Of a stretch of 22,958 nt of DNA, positions 1 through 8,340 are shown one piece after another. The first letter of the stretch is position 1. The number at the start of each line of letters is the position of its first letter. Below the pieces are notes generated by a model. That model saw nothing but the letters and a program-made list of their open reading frames with translations. It was not told where the DNA came from and did not search any database. This stretch comes from JADKIH01 sp031411835 (lineage in GTDB: Bacteria; Bacteroidota; Bacteroidia; AKYH767-A; 2013-40CM-41-45): contig JANOBV010000214.1 in the NCBI GenBank assembly GCA_031411835.1, positions 1 through 22,958 on the forward strand. The letters are read 5' to 3'. Position numbers and translations under genes: made by a program.

Positions 1-48
1 GGCGCACTTAATGGTTATTTATTGGCTAAATGGCATAAAAGCAAATAA
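1..48 (+). CDS. possible 3' end of an upstream gene (partial)
   Basis: Frame 1 is open from the window edge to a TAA at 46-48 and would encode a C-terminus ending ...NGYLLAKWHKSK. This would suit the end of a membrane protein with a short basic cytoplasmic tail. Frame 2 is also open, to a stop at 50-52, and cannot be excluded from 50 bases. No function can be assigned. Confidence 0.3.
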   Translation, partial: GALNGYLLAKWHKSK

Positions 49-115
49 ATAATTGCCTTTTATTTTTTCATTCAACAATTATTTTTTTAACCTCATTTCT
101 TTACTGAATTAACTT

Positions 116-123
116 TATCTTTG
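116..123 (+). promoter_or_regulatory. -7 promoter box upstream of sod
   Basis: TATCTTTG matches the Bacteroidota housekeeping -7 consensus TAnnTTTG exactly. It lies 23 bp before the sod start codon, leaving room for a short A-rich leader. No convincing TTG box was seen about 20 bp upstream. Confidence 0.5.
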
Positions 124-146
124 CACATCTAAAAAAAACAATTCAT

Positions 147-758
147 ATGGCATTCGAACTTCCAAATCTTCCTTACGCATACAATGCGTTGGAGCCACAT
201 ATTGATGCACGCACGATGGAAATCCATCACGGTAAACATCATCAGGCTTATGTTACTAATTTAAATAATGCAATTGCAGGAACTGATGCTGCGAATTTGA
301 CCATAGAGGAAATTTGCAAGCATATAGCAAAATACCCAATGCCGGTTAGAAATAACGGCGGTGGACATTTCAATCATTCACTTTTCTGGACAGTTATGAA
401 ACAGAATGGTGGAGGTAACCCTACCGGGGATGTTGCAACTGCTATCAATGATGCATTCGGTTCATTCGATGAATTCAAAACGAAATTTAATGCTGCGGGT
501 GCTACGCGTTTCGGAAGTGGTTGGGCGTGGTTGATAGTTGGTGCTGATAAAAAATTGGCAGTGACTTCAACTCCAAATCAAGATAATCCGTTAATGGATA
601 TTGCTGAAGTAAAAGGCACACCTATCATGGGTTGCGATGTATGGGAACATGCATACTACTTGAACTACCAAAATCGCAGACCAGATTACATGACTGCTTG
701 GTGGAATGTGATCAACTGGGATGAAGTACATCGTCGTTTTGCTGATGCAAAAAAATAA
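147..758 (+). CDS. sod: superoxide dismutase, Fe/Mn family (probably Mn-type)
   Basis: Converts superoxide to O2 and H2O2, most likely in the cytoplasm because no signal peptide is present. The 203 residues fit the family length. The four metal ligands can be placed by motif: H27 (HHGKHHQAYV), H77 (HFNHSLFW), D164 and H168 (GCDVWEHAYYL). Second-sphere residues favour manganese: glycine rather than glutamine in the GGGH stretch (about 71-74) and Q145 in the NQDNPL segment, the place of the Mn-type glutamine. Cambialistic use of iron cannot be excluded. The gene stands alone, with a -7 box upstream and a strong terminator downstream. The start is a single ATG after an A-rich leader with no Shine-Dalgarno sequence, as is usual in this phylum. 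Confidence 0.97.
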   Translation: MAFELPNLPYAYNALEPHIDARTMEIHHGKHHQAYVTNLNNAIAGTDAANLTIEEICKHIAKYPMPVRNNGGGHFNHSLFWTVMKQNGGGNPTGDVATAINDAFGSFDEFKTKFNAAGATRFGSGWAWLIVGADKKLAVTSTPNQDNPLMDIAEVKGTPIMGCDVWEHAYYLNYQNRRPDYMTAWWNVINWDEVHRRFADAKK

Positions 759-776
759 TAAGTTTTAAATTAATTG

Positions 777-804
777 AAGGCTCTGCATTTGTAGGGCCTT
801 TTTT
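777..804 (+). terminator. Rho-independent terminator of sod
   Basis: The arm AAGGCTCTGCA pairs with TGTAGGGCCTT (two G-U pairs; the innermost pairs open to give a usable loop). A run of T follows at 799-804, just downstream of the sod stop. Confidence 0.85.
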
Positions 805-905
805 GTGACTAATAGCTGATGACTTTAACAATTTCTTAAGTTAATTCGGCTCTCAATTATAATGGTCATATTCTCATGCTTTCAATATTTTCCTATCATT
901 GCAAC

Positions 906-2657
906 ATGAAAAAAATACTTACTCTAGCATTATTGATCATAGCAGGATTTGGCTGTAATTCAAAGAAAACTGAAAATGCAGGCGAACAAAATCAACAATT
1001 TGATCAATTCAAAAATGAATTCGTGGAACGGATGTGGGAAATTTATCCTAGTTGGGCGAGTTCTCAAGGTTATCATAAATACGATAGTGTTCTTGTGATT
1101 CCCAATGAAGAATCAGATAAGAAGCAACTTACATTTGCAAATGAAAATCTTGATTCATTAAAAGCGTATGACCTAAAAAAATTGTCTGACAATAATAAGA
1201 CAGATTTGTACATGATAGAAAATCAATTGAAGTCAATTGTTTGGGCCATCAATGATATGAAGTCGGGCGAGTGGAATCCGGCGAGCTATAATATTTCAGG
1301 AGACTTCGCTGAAATGATCAACAACAATTACGATTCTCTAGATGTTCGTCTGCATAATCTTGGAATAAAATTATCAAACATCCCCGCATATTACGAAGCA
1401 GCGAAAAAGAATATTAAAAATCCAACATTAGAACACACGCAACTTGCTATTGAGCAAAACATGGGTGGTATTTCTGTTTTTGAGGATGATCTTGCAAATG
1501 CTTTGAAAGAATCGAAGTTGAGTGATGAAGAAAAATTGCTGATCTCGAATCGTAGTAAACTTGCTGTTGGCGCAATAAAATCCTATGTAGATTTTTTGAA
1601 GACAATGAAGAATGAAACTCCTCGCAGCTTTCGTTTAGGTGAAGAGCTTTACAGAAAGCGTTTTGAATTTGATATTCAATCCGGTTACACAGCTGATGAA
1701 GTTCTTGCAAAAGCAATTGCACACAAACAAGAGTTGCATCAGAAAATGGCTGAGATCTCAATTAAACTTTGGCCGAAATATTTCGCCGGGAAAGAAATGC
1801 CGAAAGACAGTCTACTGTTGATTCGTCAAATGATAGAAAAACTTTCTTTGATTCATGTTCAACCGGATTCATTCCAAACTGCGATAGAAAAACAAATTCC
1901 TGTTCTTGTTAATTTTATCAAAGAAAAAAATCTGATCTACATCGATCCGTCAAAACCTCTTGTTGTCAGAAAAGAACCTGATTACATGGCAGGTGTTGCC
2001 GGCGCTTCAATTTCTGCTCCCGGTCCATACGATAAAACAGGAAATACATATTACAATGTTGGAAGCCTTTCAGGTTGGGACAAAGACCGCTCTGAAAGTT
2101 ACTTGCGTGAATACAATCAATACATTTTGCAAATTCTAAATATCCATGAAGCAATTCCCGGACATTACACTCAACTTGTTTATGCTAATCAATCGCCAAG
2201 TCTGATCAAATCGCTATTGGGCGCAAGTTCAATGGTTGAAGGATGGGCAGTTTATACTGAGCGAATGATGTTAGAAGAAGGTTACGGCAACAACGAACCG
2301 GAAATGTGGTTGATGTATTACAAATGGAATTTGAGAAGTACATGCAATTTCATTCTTGATAACAGCGTTCACACGAAGAACATGTCGAAAGAAGATGCTA
2401 TGAACTTATTGATGAATGAAGCATTTCAACAAAAAACAGAAGCTGAAAACAAATGGCGTCGTGTTCAATTAACACAAGTTCAACTTTGCTGTTATTTCAC
2501 AGGCTACACAGAGATCTACGATTTCCGTGAAGAGATGAAAAAGAAACAAGGCGATAAATTCAACCTGAAAGCATGGCATGAGAAATTCTTAAGCTATGGC
2601 AGTGCGCCGGTGAAGTATATTAGGCAGTTGATGCTTGAAGAGGGCAGAGCGCATTAA
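906..2657 (+). CDS. DUF885 family metallopeptidase-like lipoprotein
   Basis: A predicted envelope lipoprotein of 583 residues, a normal length for DUF885. The reading frame is open from 876, but the ATG at 906 is preferred because it puts a lipoprotein signal at the N-terminus: basic MKK, a hydrophobic stretch, and lipobox AGFGC with Cys17 followed by a polar linker. The signature HEAIPGH lies at residues 414-420, and E445 sits in EGWAVY. Together these look like a gluzincin-type zinc site with H414, H420 and E445 as ligands and E415 as catalytic base. Those roles are inferred from motif layout, not shown for this protein. DUF885 members are generally thought to be peptidases of unknown substrate. 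The gene is monocistronic, with a hairpin terminator downstream. Confidence 0.9.
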   Translation: MKKILTLALLIIAGFGCNSKKTENAGEQNQQFDQFKNEFVERMWEIYPSWASSQGYHKYDSVLVIPNEESDKKQLTFANENLDSLKAYDLKKLSDNNKTDLYMIENQLKSIVWAINDMKSGEWNPASYNISGDFAEMINNNYDSLDVRLHNLGIKLSNIPAYYEAAKKNIKNPTLEHTQLAIEQNMGGISVFEDDLANALKESKLSDEEKLLISNRSKLAVGAIKSYVDFLKTMKNETPRSFRLGEELYRKRFEFDIQSGYTADEVLAKAIAHKQELHQKMAEISIKLWPKYFAGKEMPKDSLLLIRQMIEKLSLIHVQPDSFQTAIEKQIPVLVNFIKEKNLIYIDPSKPLVVRKEPDYMAGVAGASISAPGPYDKTGNTYYNVGSLSGWDKDRSESYLREYNQYILQILNIHEAIPGHYTQLVYANQSPSLIKSLLGASSMVEGWAVYTERMMLEEGYGNNEPEMWLMYYKWNLRSTCNFILDNSVHTKNMSKEDAMNLLMNEAFQQKTEAENKWRRVQLTQVQLCCYFTGYTEIYDFREEMKKKQGDKFNLKAWHEKFLSYGSAPVKYIRQLMLEEGRAH

Positions 2658-2679
2658 GAAAGCTAAACTTTAGCAGGTC

Positions 2680-2742
2680 AATGGTCAAAGGATAGAAGTA
2701 CTGAAAGTTCAGGACCTCTATCCTTTGACCATTTTAATTTTT
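2680..2742 (+). terminator. long-stem terminator hairpin after the DUF885 gene
   Basis: A perfect 17-bp stem pairs 2680-2696 with 2717-2733 (AATGGTCAAAGGATAGA and its complement), followed by TTAATTTTT. The left flank, AGGTCAA then TGGTCAA at 2675-2688, uses the same heptamer word as the array at 9581-9675. Confidence 0.7.
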
Positions 2743-2793
2743 GGTGCGAATTTAAAATCGATAGTGAAGGATTGATTACATTTCAATTCACTA

Positions 2794-2975
2794 GTGCCAC
2801 CGATATGTCGTCCCTACGGGACTTTTAGTAGATAGCATGCTCCTCTGCTGCCACCGATATGTCGTCCCTACGGGACTAGTCGAAATGATTCGATAAGTCA
2901 CGTAGGGACGACATATCGGTGGCACCCGAACACGCCCTACATCGCAAGTCCCGTAGGGACGAAATATCGGTGGCA
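2794..2975. repeat. four-copy palindromic intergenic element, family A (two direct, two inverted)
   Basis: Copies of a ~30-bp unit lie at 2794-2823 and 2849-2877 on the plus strand, and at 2896-2925 and 2947-2975 inverted. The unit reads TGCCACCGATAT, then GTCG, then TCCC-TAC-GGGA, then CT. The inverted copies each differ by one base. The two inner copies can pair into a ~29-bp stem with an 18-nt loop (2878-2895). The layout resembles REP/BIME elements; no transposase is present in the window. Confidence 0.9.
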
Positions 2976-3040
2976 CTAAAAGATTGAAAAAAGCTACTGC
3001 ACGATTGTAAATGCGATATGATTTATCATCAATTTGAAAT

Positions 3041-3071
3041 TTGATTCGACAGCAACCTTTTCCCATCTTTT
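3041..3071 (+). promoter_or_regulatory. candidate promoter of the AsmA-like gene
   Basis: TTG at 3041-3043 is followed after 20 bp by CATCTTTT (3064-3071), a 6/8 match to TAnnTTTG. The spacing fits Bacteroidota promoters, but the -7 match is poor. Confidence 0.25.
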
Positions 3072-3148
3072 TCGTTTTCTAATATCAATTCTTACAGTCG
3101 TACAATTTCAAAACTGCTGTTGCGTTCCCTAACCGAAGGCCGATTCAG

Positions 3149-5671
3149 ATGAAAGCAATTAAAATCGTATTAAAAGTAATCGCTGTTGTCGTCGTAGGAT
3201 TTTTTGCTTTGGCCACACTTGTCGGTATTTTTTATAGCAAAGAGATCAAACAACTTATCATAGGAGAACTAAATAAAAATCTAGCAACAGAAATCAAAGT
3301 CAAAGAATTCAACTTTTCTGTCATTCGCCATTTTCCTTTTGCATCAATCGATATGGAAGATGTACTCATCAATGATGTAAATGATTCTGCAAAAAAGGAC
3401 ACGTTGATTTATGCGAATCGCCTTGCACTTCTTTTCAACGTTACCGGGATCTTTGATAAAGATGTAACTGTTCGAAAAATCATTTTCGACAAAGGAAACT
3501 TGAATATCAGAATTGATGAAGAAGGAAAAGGCAATTACAAATTCTGGAAAACAACAAATGATACTTCAAAAAGTGGCGTAATTGATCTGCAGAAAATTTT
3601 CCTGAAAGAAGTTGCAATCACTTACTCAGATTTGAAGAACATTCAGCATTACAATGCCTTTGCTCACAAAGCAGAATTGTCGGGACGTTTTTCTAGTGAT
3701 GAATTTACTCTTTCAACTACAGCTAATTTATTCATGAATAAATTGCAGGTAAGAAATATAAACTATATCGATCAAAAAGAAATAGAGATAGAAAGCAATC
3801 TAAAGGTAAATACGAAGTCAAATTTGTATACGCTAGAGAAAAGTTCAGTGAAAATTGCTGATGTCAAATTCGATATAAACGGAACCATTAAAGCTCCACC
3901 ACAATCTGTTCTCTTGGATCTCGATGTAAAATCGAATGAAGCAGATCTGGCATCTTTTATTTCATTGTTGCCGCCACAATATTCTACACGACTGAAATCA
4001 TTCAAAAGCAAAGGACGGTTTATTTTTCATTCAACCATAAAAGGTGAATCAGCAGGGGAGAAGACACCGGATGTAAAAGTTGATTTTGCAATTACTGACG
4101 GAACATTGAAACCGGATAACAATCCAATCGAGTTAACAGCGATTAATTTTTCCGGAAATTATCACAACTCTTCTTCGAAAGGGAAAAGTGTACTGGTAAT
4201 ACCATCTTTGTCCGCAAGTTTGAGTGGACATAAGATCAAAGCAGATCTTCGAATTGATGATCTTGAAAATGCATTTCTTACTGTTCATGCTTCTACTCAA
4301 TTAGATCTTGCACAGGTAAAACCATTTCTGAATGCAGACACACTTGAACAACTTTCCGGAAATCTGGCAATGAATGTTTACTATAGTGGTAAATTAAGTC
4401 AATTGCAGAATATTTCGAAGGAGCGTTTGTATGAAGTCAAAGCATCAGGTAACATCGATATCAGTCATTTGAATTTTAAATTAAGAAATAATCCGCTTGC
4501 TTTTATTGATATGAGCGGAAATTTTGTTTTGAAGAATGAAGATGTTGCAATTGAAAATTTATCCGGGAAAATATCGTCGACTGACTTCAAACTAGATGGT
4601 GTGTTCAAGAATTTTATACCATTCATTCTTGTTAAAGATCAGCCCGGTGATTTTATTGCTGATGTTGTTTCGAACAATCTTGCAATGGATGAATTGCTTG
4701 TCAATAAATCGACAGTCTCATCTCCAAATGATACTTCATACATTATGAAATTCAATCCGCGATTAACTTGTGATCTGAATGTGTCTATTGGAAATATGCA
4801 GTTCAGAAAATTTCAAGCCTCTGCAGTGCGTGGACATATTCATCTAAACAAACAGATCATTAGTAGTCATGGACTTGCATTCAAGGCTATGGATGGAAAT
4901 GTTCAGATGGATGCAAACATCAATGCTTCGCGACGAGATAGTATTGTAATGAGCTGTGATGCACATTTTGTAAAGTTAGATATCACTCGCTTATTTTACG
5001 AAATGGAAAATTTTGATCAGACTACTATGACTGACAAAAACGTGAAAGGCAGAATCAGTGCTGATGTTCAATTTGCAAGTATTTGGTCAAAAGATCTTAC
5101 GATCAATTCTTCGAAAGTTATTTCAACATGCGATATTACAATTGAAAATGGAGAGCTGAATAATTTTGCGCCAATTAAAGCTCTAGCGAAATACATTAAA
5201 GTTCCGGATCTGAACAAAATTAAATTTTCTACTATAACAAATAAGATTGCAATCAAAGACAGAAAGATTTTCATTCCTAATATGGAAATCAATTCGAGTG
5301 CAATTAATATTTCTGGAAATGGAACACATAGTTTTGACAACATTGTTGACTATCACATCAAATTACTTTTGTCGGATGTATTGGGTAAGAAAATGAAATC
5401 GAACACAAGTGAGTTCGGCGAAATTGAAGACGACGGACTTGGAAGAACGATGCTAATGTTGGCAATGAAAGGCCCTGTAGATAATCCGAAATTTGCGTAC
5501 GACCGTAAAGCAGCCGGTGAAAAGATCAAAACAGAGATCAATAAAGAGCGACAAACTCTAAAACAATTGTTTAAAGAAGAGTTTCGTTCTGTTAAAAGCG
5601 ACTCTGTAAAGACTTCAAAACCAAAAAAGAAGGATGAAATGCAGATAGATTGGGGTTCAGAGCAAGAATGA
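3149..5671 (+). CDS. AsmA-like envelope protein (AsmA/TamB superfamily)
   Basis: An 840-residue protein with one N-terminal membrane segment (about residues 6-29), followed by a long periplasmic region rich in alternating beta-strand patterns. Segments such as ATEIKVKEFNFSVIRHFPFASI near the N-terminus and INISGNGTHSF near the C-terminus are typical of AsmA-like proteins. The family adopts an elongated groove-like fold, and members are implicated in moving phospholipids across the periplasm or keeping the outer membrane in order; that role is inferred here. The C-terminal ~60 residues are highly charged and lysine-rich, probably disordered. Length and organisation are normal for Bacteroidota AsmA-like proteins. 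The kinase gene follows after 63 bp but has its own -7-like box, so co-transcription is uncertain. Confidence 0.85.
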   Translation: MKAIKIVLKVIAVVVVGFFALATLVGIFYSKEIKQLIIGELNKNLATEIKVKEFNFSVIRHFPFASIDMEDVLINDVNDSAKKDTLIYANRLALLFNVTGIFDKDVTVRKIIFDKGNLNIRIDEEGKGNYKFWKTTNDTSKSGVIDLQKIFLKEVAITYSDLKNIQHYNAFAHKAELSGRFSSDEFTLSTTANLFMNKLQVRNINYIDQKEIEIESNLKVNTKSNLYTLEKSSVKIADVKFDINGTIKAPPQSVLLDLDVKSNEADLASFISLLPPQYSTRLKSFKSKGRFIFHSTIKGESAGEKTPDVKVDFAITDGTLKPDNNPIELTAINFSGNYHNSSSKGKSVLVIPSLSASLSGHKIKADLRIDDLENAFLTVHASTQLDLAQVKPFLNADTLEQLSGNLAMNVYYSGKLSQLQNISKERLYEVKASGNIDISHLNFKLRNNPLAFIDMSGNFVLKNEDVAIENLSGKISSTDFKLDGVFKNFIPFILVKDQPGDFIADVVSNNLAMDELLVNKSTVSSPNDTSYIMKFNPRLTCDLNVSIGNMQFRKFQASAVRGHIHLNKQIISSHGLAFKAMDGNVQMDANINASRRDSIVMSCDAHFVKLDITRLFYEMENFDQTTMTDKNVKGRISADVQFASIWSKDLTINSSKVISTCDITIENGELNNFAPIKALAKYIKVPDLNKIKFSTITNKIAIKDRKIFIPNMEINSSAINISGNGTHSFDNIVDYHIKLLLSDVLGKKMKSNTSEFGEIEDDGLGRTMLMLAMKGPVDNPKFAYDRKAAGEKIKTEINKERQTLKQLFKEEFRSVKSDSVKTSKPKKKDEMQIDWGSEQE

Positions 5672-5695
5672 TTTTTCTATTCTGAGAATTTCCCC

Positions 5696-5703
5696 CATCT
5701 TTG
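5696..5703 (+). promoter_or_regulatory. -7-like promoter box before the histidine kinase gene
   Basis: CATCTTTG matches TAnnTTTG at 7 of 8 counted positions and lies 31 bp before the GTG start. The -33 region falls at the end of the AsmA-like gene and shows only a T-run. Confidence 0.4.
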
Positions 5704-5734
5704 CCGAATCGGATCATTCGAATGGTTCAGGTAA

Positions 5735-6913
5735 GTGCCTGAAAATTATTCAAATACCAATCTTTACGTGAATATTTACACTCAAAAACAACGTTGGAAA
5801 TTATTGTTGCTCATTGCAGCACTAATGATTGGCACCGCTTCTTTATGGTACACCAATCGTTTGGTGAAAAAACTATCGGAGGAAGAACGCAAAAAGATCG
5901 AACTTTGGGCTGAAGCAACTCGTCGTTTGGCTGATGTTAGCGAACTTAATACTGACATCAATTTTCTTTCTAATGTAATCAGTAACAACACAACCATTCC
6001 TGTAATCTGGGCTGATGACCATTTCAATCCCATCTCTTCTCGAAATCTGGATTCACTGAAATCTTTAAAGGCAACTTTTCTTCACGAGCAGATTATTGAA
6101 ATGCGTGCCGAACATGATCCAATTGAAATTCATATTGGGACGATCAAGCAGTATATTCTTTACCGCGATTCTGAATTATTGGTTCGCCTGAGGTACTATC
6201 CATATTTCCAACTTGCAGTCATTGCTTTATTTTTGTTGGTGTCATATCTAGCCTTTAGCAATTCGAGGAAGGCTGAACAAAATCAAGTGTGGGTGGGAAT
6301 GGCAAAAGAAACTGCCCATCAATTAGGAACACCACTTTCATCGCTTGTCGCTTGGCTTGAGTTTTTGCGAATGAAAGGTATGAGCAGTGATTACACGAAT
6401 GAAATTGAGAAAGATATTAATCGCTTGCAAACGATCACAGAACGTTTTTCAAAAATTGGTTCTGCGCCTTCGCTTTCAAAAGTGAATGTGTATGAAGTGC
6501 TAAATCATTCTGTTGGATATATTCAAACTCGCAGTTCCGATAAAGTTATTTTCGAACTTAAAAATCCGGCGACAGAGATCTGGACGCCAATGAATGTTCC
6601 ATTGTTCGAGTGGGTTATAGAAAACATTTTAAAAAATGCGATTGATGCAATGAGCGGTAATGGAAAAATTACAGTTACAATTACCAACCAACATCAATTC
6701 GTTTATATCGATATCGCCGATACAGGAAAAGGAATTCCAAAGTCATCTTACAAAACAATTTTCAAACCGGGCTTCACAACAAAGAGTAGAGGCTGGGGAC
6801 TTGGTCTTTCATTGAGTAAACGGATCATTGAAGAGTACCACGATGGGCAGATATTTGTGAAGAGTTCTGAAATGGACAAGGGGACGACGTTTAGGATCGT
6901 TCTTAAAAAATAA
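5735..6913 (+). CDS. membrane sensor histidine kinase (orphan)
   Basis: A 392-residue two-component sensor kinase. Membrane segments at about residues 22-40 and 157-175 enclose a ~115-residue periplasmic sensor region of no recognised type. No separate HAMP or PAS domain is evident. The phospho-acceptor is H195 in AKETAHQLGTPLSSL. The ATP-binding domain shows the N-box (NILKNAIDAM, N301), the G1 box (DTGKGIP, D329) and the G2 box (GWGLGLSL from G353). The start is GTG at 5735; no in-frame ATG lies upstream, and the next ATG would remove part of the first membrane segment. No response regulator is adjacent, so its partner must be encoded elsewhere. The trigger is unknown. Confidence 0.92.
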   Translation: MPENYSNTNLYVNIYTQKQRWKLLLLIAALMIGTASLWYTNRLVKKLSEEERKKIELWAEATRRLADVSELNTDINFLSNVISNNTTIPVIWADDHFNPISSRNLDSLKSLKATFLHEQIIEMRAEHDPIEIHIGTIKQYILYRDSELLVRLRYYPYFQLAVIALFLLVSYLAFSNSRKAEQNQVWVGMAKETAHQLGTPLSSLVAWLEFLRMKGMSSDYTNEIEKDINRLQTITERFSKIGSAPSLSKVNVYEVLNHSVGYIQTRSSDKVIFELKNPATEIWTPMNVPLFEWVIENILKNAIDAMSGNGKITVTITNQHQFVYIDIADTGKGIPKSSYKTIFKPGFTTKSRGWGLGLSLSKRIIEEYHDGQIFVKSSEMDKGTTFRIVLKK

Positions 6914-6929
6914 ATACTTATTGCAGTTT

Positions 6930-6996
6930 GGGTTTGAGTTTGTAGTGTGAAGTGTGCTATGTAGCGCCCCACACTTCACACTACAAACTCAAACTC
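6930..6996. repeat. long perfect inverted repeat with 7-bp periodicity
   Basis: 6930-6956 pairs with 6970-6996 over 27 bp (one G-T pair) around a 13-nt loop. The right arm reads in sevens as CACACTT, CACACTA, CAAACTC, AAACTCC, continuing into ACACTAA; the left arm is the complement. No T-run follows directly, so it could stop transcription by stem strength alone, or act on mRNA stability between the kinase gene and hemW. Confidence 0.85.
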
Positions 6997-7037
6997 CACA
7001 CTAATTTCACACTCCCACCACACACTCATACTGCATT

Positions 7038-8162
7038 ATGTCCGGCATTTATCTCCATATTCCTTTTTGCAAAAAAGCCTGCCACTACTGCGACTTTCAC
7101 TTTTCGACTTCGCATGGAATGATGGATGATATGGTGAATGCAATTCAGCAGGAAATCATTTTGCGAAAGGATTATTTACCAGAAGAAAAAGTTGAGACTA
7201 TTTATTTTGGTGGCGGAACTCCATCGTTACTTAACAAAGATCAACTTGAATTATTGCTTAATACAATTCGCTATAATTTTACTGTCGATGAAAATGCAGA
7301 GATCACGCTCGAATCAAATCCTGATGATCTGTCAAAAGAAACGTTGTTGATGTTGAAATCAGCAGGAGTAAATCGCTTAAGCATCGGTATTCAATCGTTC
7401 CGTGAAGAAGATCTTCTATTGATGAATCGTGCTCACAATGCTACTCAAGCATTGCAATGTGTGAACGATGCAAAGCAAGCGGGCTTTGATAATATTACGA
7501 TTGATCTCATTTACGGATTGCCAAATCTCACTGCAGATGCATGGACTAAAAACATGGACATTGCATTTGGATTAGGTGTAGATCATTTGTCGTGTTACTC
7601 ACTTACTGTTGAACCCAAGACTGCATTAGCAGCAATGATCAAGCAACACAAAGTAAATGACATCGACGAAGGTGCTTCTACTTTACATTTTGAAATGCTG
7701 ATGAAAGCAGCAGCTGAAAATGGTTTTGAACATTATGAGATCAGCAACTTTGCGCGCAATGGAAAATATTCGCGACACAATACATCTTACTGGCAACGAA
7801 AAAAATATCTGGGTGTTGGTCCTTCTGCTCATTCTTACAATGGTGAATCGCGGCAATGGAATGTTTCGAATAATCCTGTCTACATTCGTTGGCTTGCAGA
7901 AAATAAAATTCCGGCAGAGATCGAAGAGTTGTCAGTGAAAGATAAATTTAACGAATACATCATGACAACTTTGCGAACAAAGTGGGGGATTGATGCCGAA
8001 TTTGTAAAATCAGAATTCGGTGAGCAACTTTTATTTGAACTTGACGCTAAATTGAAATTGCAAATTGATGAGGGAATGATCCAGCAAAGTGGTTCTATTT
8101 TTACATTGACGGAGAAGGGAAAATATTTTGCAGATCGTGTTTCGTCATTTCTTTTTACTTAA
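7038..8162 (+). CDS. hemW: radical SAM haem chaperone HemW
   Basis: A 374-residue cytoplasmic radical SAM protein of the HemN/HemW family. The [4Fe-4S] cysteines are C11, C15 and C18 in CKKACHYC, within an IPFC...YCDF context at the extreme N-terminus. GGGTPS at 58-63 is the usual SAM-binding stretch. HNTSYW at 247-252 (HNxxYW) and the C-terminal HemN-type domain mark it as HemW, a haem-binding chaperone, rather than the oxygen-independent coproporphyrinogen oxidase HemN, which has a longer N-terminus before the cysteines. Such genes are often annotated as coproporphyrinogen III oxidase. It lies 124 bp after the kinase gene, across the long inverted repeat. Confidence 0.93.
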   Translation: MSGIYLHIPFCKKACHYCDFHFSTSHGMMDDMVNAIQQEIILRKDYLPEEKVETIYFGGGTPSLLNKDQLELLLNTIRYNFTVDENAEITLESNPDDLSKETLLMLKSAGVNRLSIGIQSFREEDLLLMNRAHNATQALQCVNDAKQAGFDNITIDLIYGLPNLTADAWTKNMDIAFGLGVDHLSCYSLTVEPKTALAAMIKQHKVNDIDEGASTLHFEMLMKAAAENGFEHYEISNFARNGKYSRHNTSYWQRKKYLGVGPSAHSYNGESRQWNVSNNPVYIRWLAENKIPAEIEELSVKDKFNEYIMTTLRTKWGIDAEFVKSEFGEQLLFELDAKLKLQIDEGMIQQSGSIFTLTEKGKYFADRVSSFLFT

Positions 8163-8198
8163 AACTTCGACTTAAACTTAAAATATGTGTTTTTCTCC

Positions 8199-8225
8199 CG
8201 CAGATTGCGCAGATCACGCAGAAAA
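8199..8225. repeat. 9-bp tandem repeat
   Basis: Three adjacent nonamers, CGCAGATTG, CGCAGATCA and CGCAGAAAA, lie between the convergent hemW and gcdH genes. No function is evident. Confidence 0.75.
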
Positions 8226-8286
8226 ACCGCAAATTTTTTTGTGCTCTCTGTGTTAAAAAATCATCTGCATAGTCATAAAAAAAGGC

Positions 8287-8314
8287 CAACGGTTTTTAAC
8301 CCTTGACTTTTTTT
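8287..8314. terminator. bidirectional terminator between hemW and gcdH
   Basis: CAACGGTT pairs with AACCCTTG (one mismatch) around a TTT loop. A T-run follows at 8308-8314 on the plus strand, and an A-run precedes it at about 8277-8283, giving the minus-strand T-run. It can serve both convergent genes. Confidence 0.6.
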
Positions 8315-8340
8315 CTTTTTTCTTTTAATTTTTGAATTCC

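Larger units (their letters stand above)
2658..3148. other. repeat-rich intergenic region between the DUF885 and AsmA-like genes
   Basis: This 491-bp gap holds a terminator hairpin (2680-2742), four copies of a palindromic element (2794-2975), and a weak promoter candidate (3041-3071). The minus-strand open frame across the palindromes translates only repeat sequence and is not considered a gene. Confidence 0.8.

Noticed and set aside
894..901. TATCATTG as a promoter of the DUF885 gene
   Set aside because: Only 4 bp separate it from the chosen ATG; a start that close would lose the initiation codon.
876..905. Ten-codon upstream extension of the DUF885 gene
   Set aside because: It would place MLSIFSYHCN before a complete lipoprotein signal peptide; the ATG at 906 is the sensible start.
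2791..3066. Minus-strand open frame of 91 codons
   Set aside because: It runs through four copies of a palindromic element, so the predicted protein is a translated repeat (recurring PVGTTYRW-like and PICRPY-like segments).
7038..8162. Oxygen-independent coproporphyrinogen III oxidase (HemN)
   Set aside because: The cysteine motif lies at residues 11-18 and an HNxxYW motif is present, which fits HemW; HemN has a longer N-terminal part before the cysteines.
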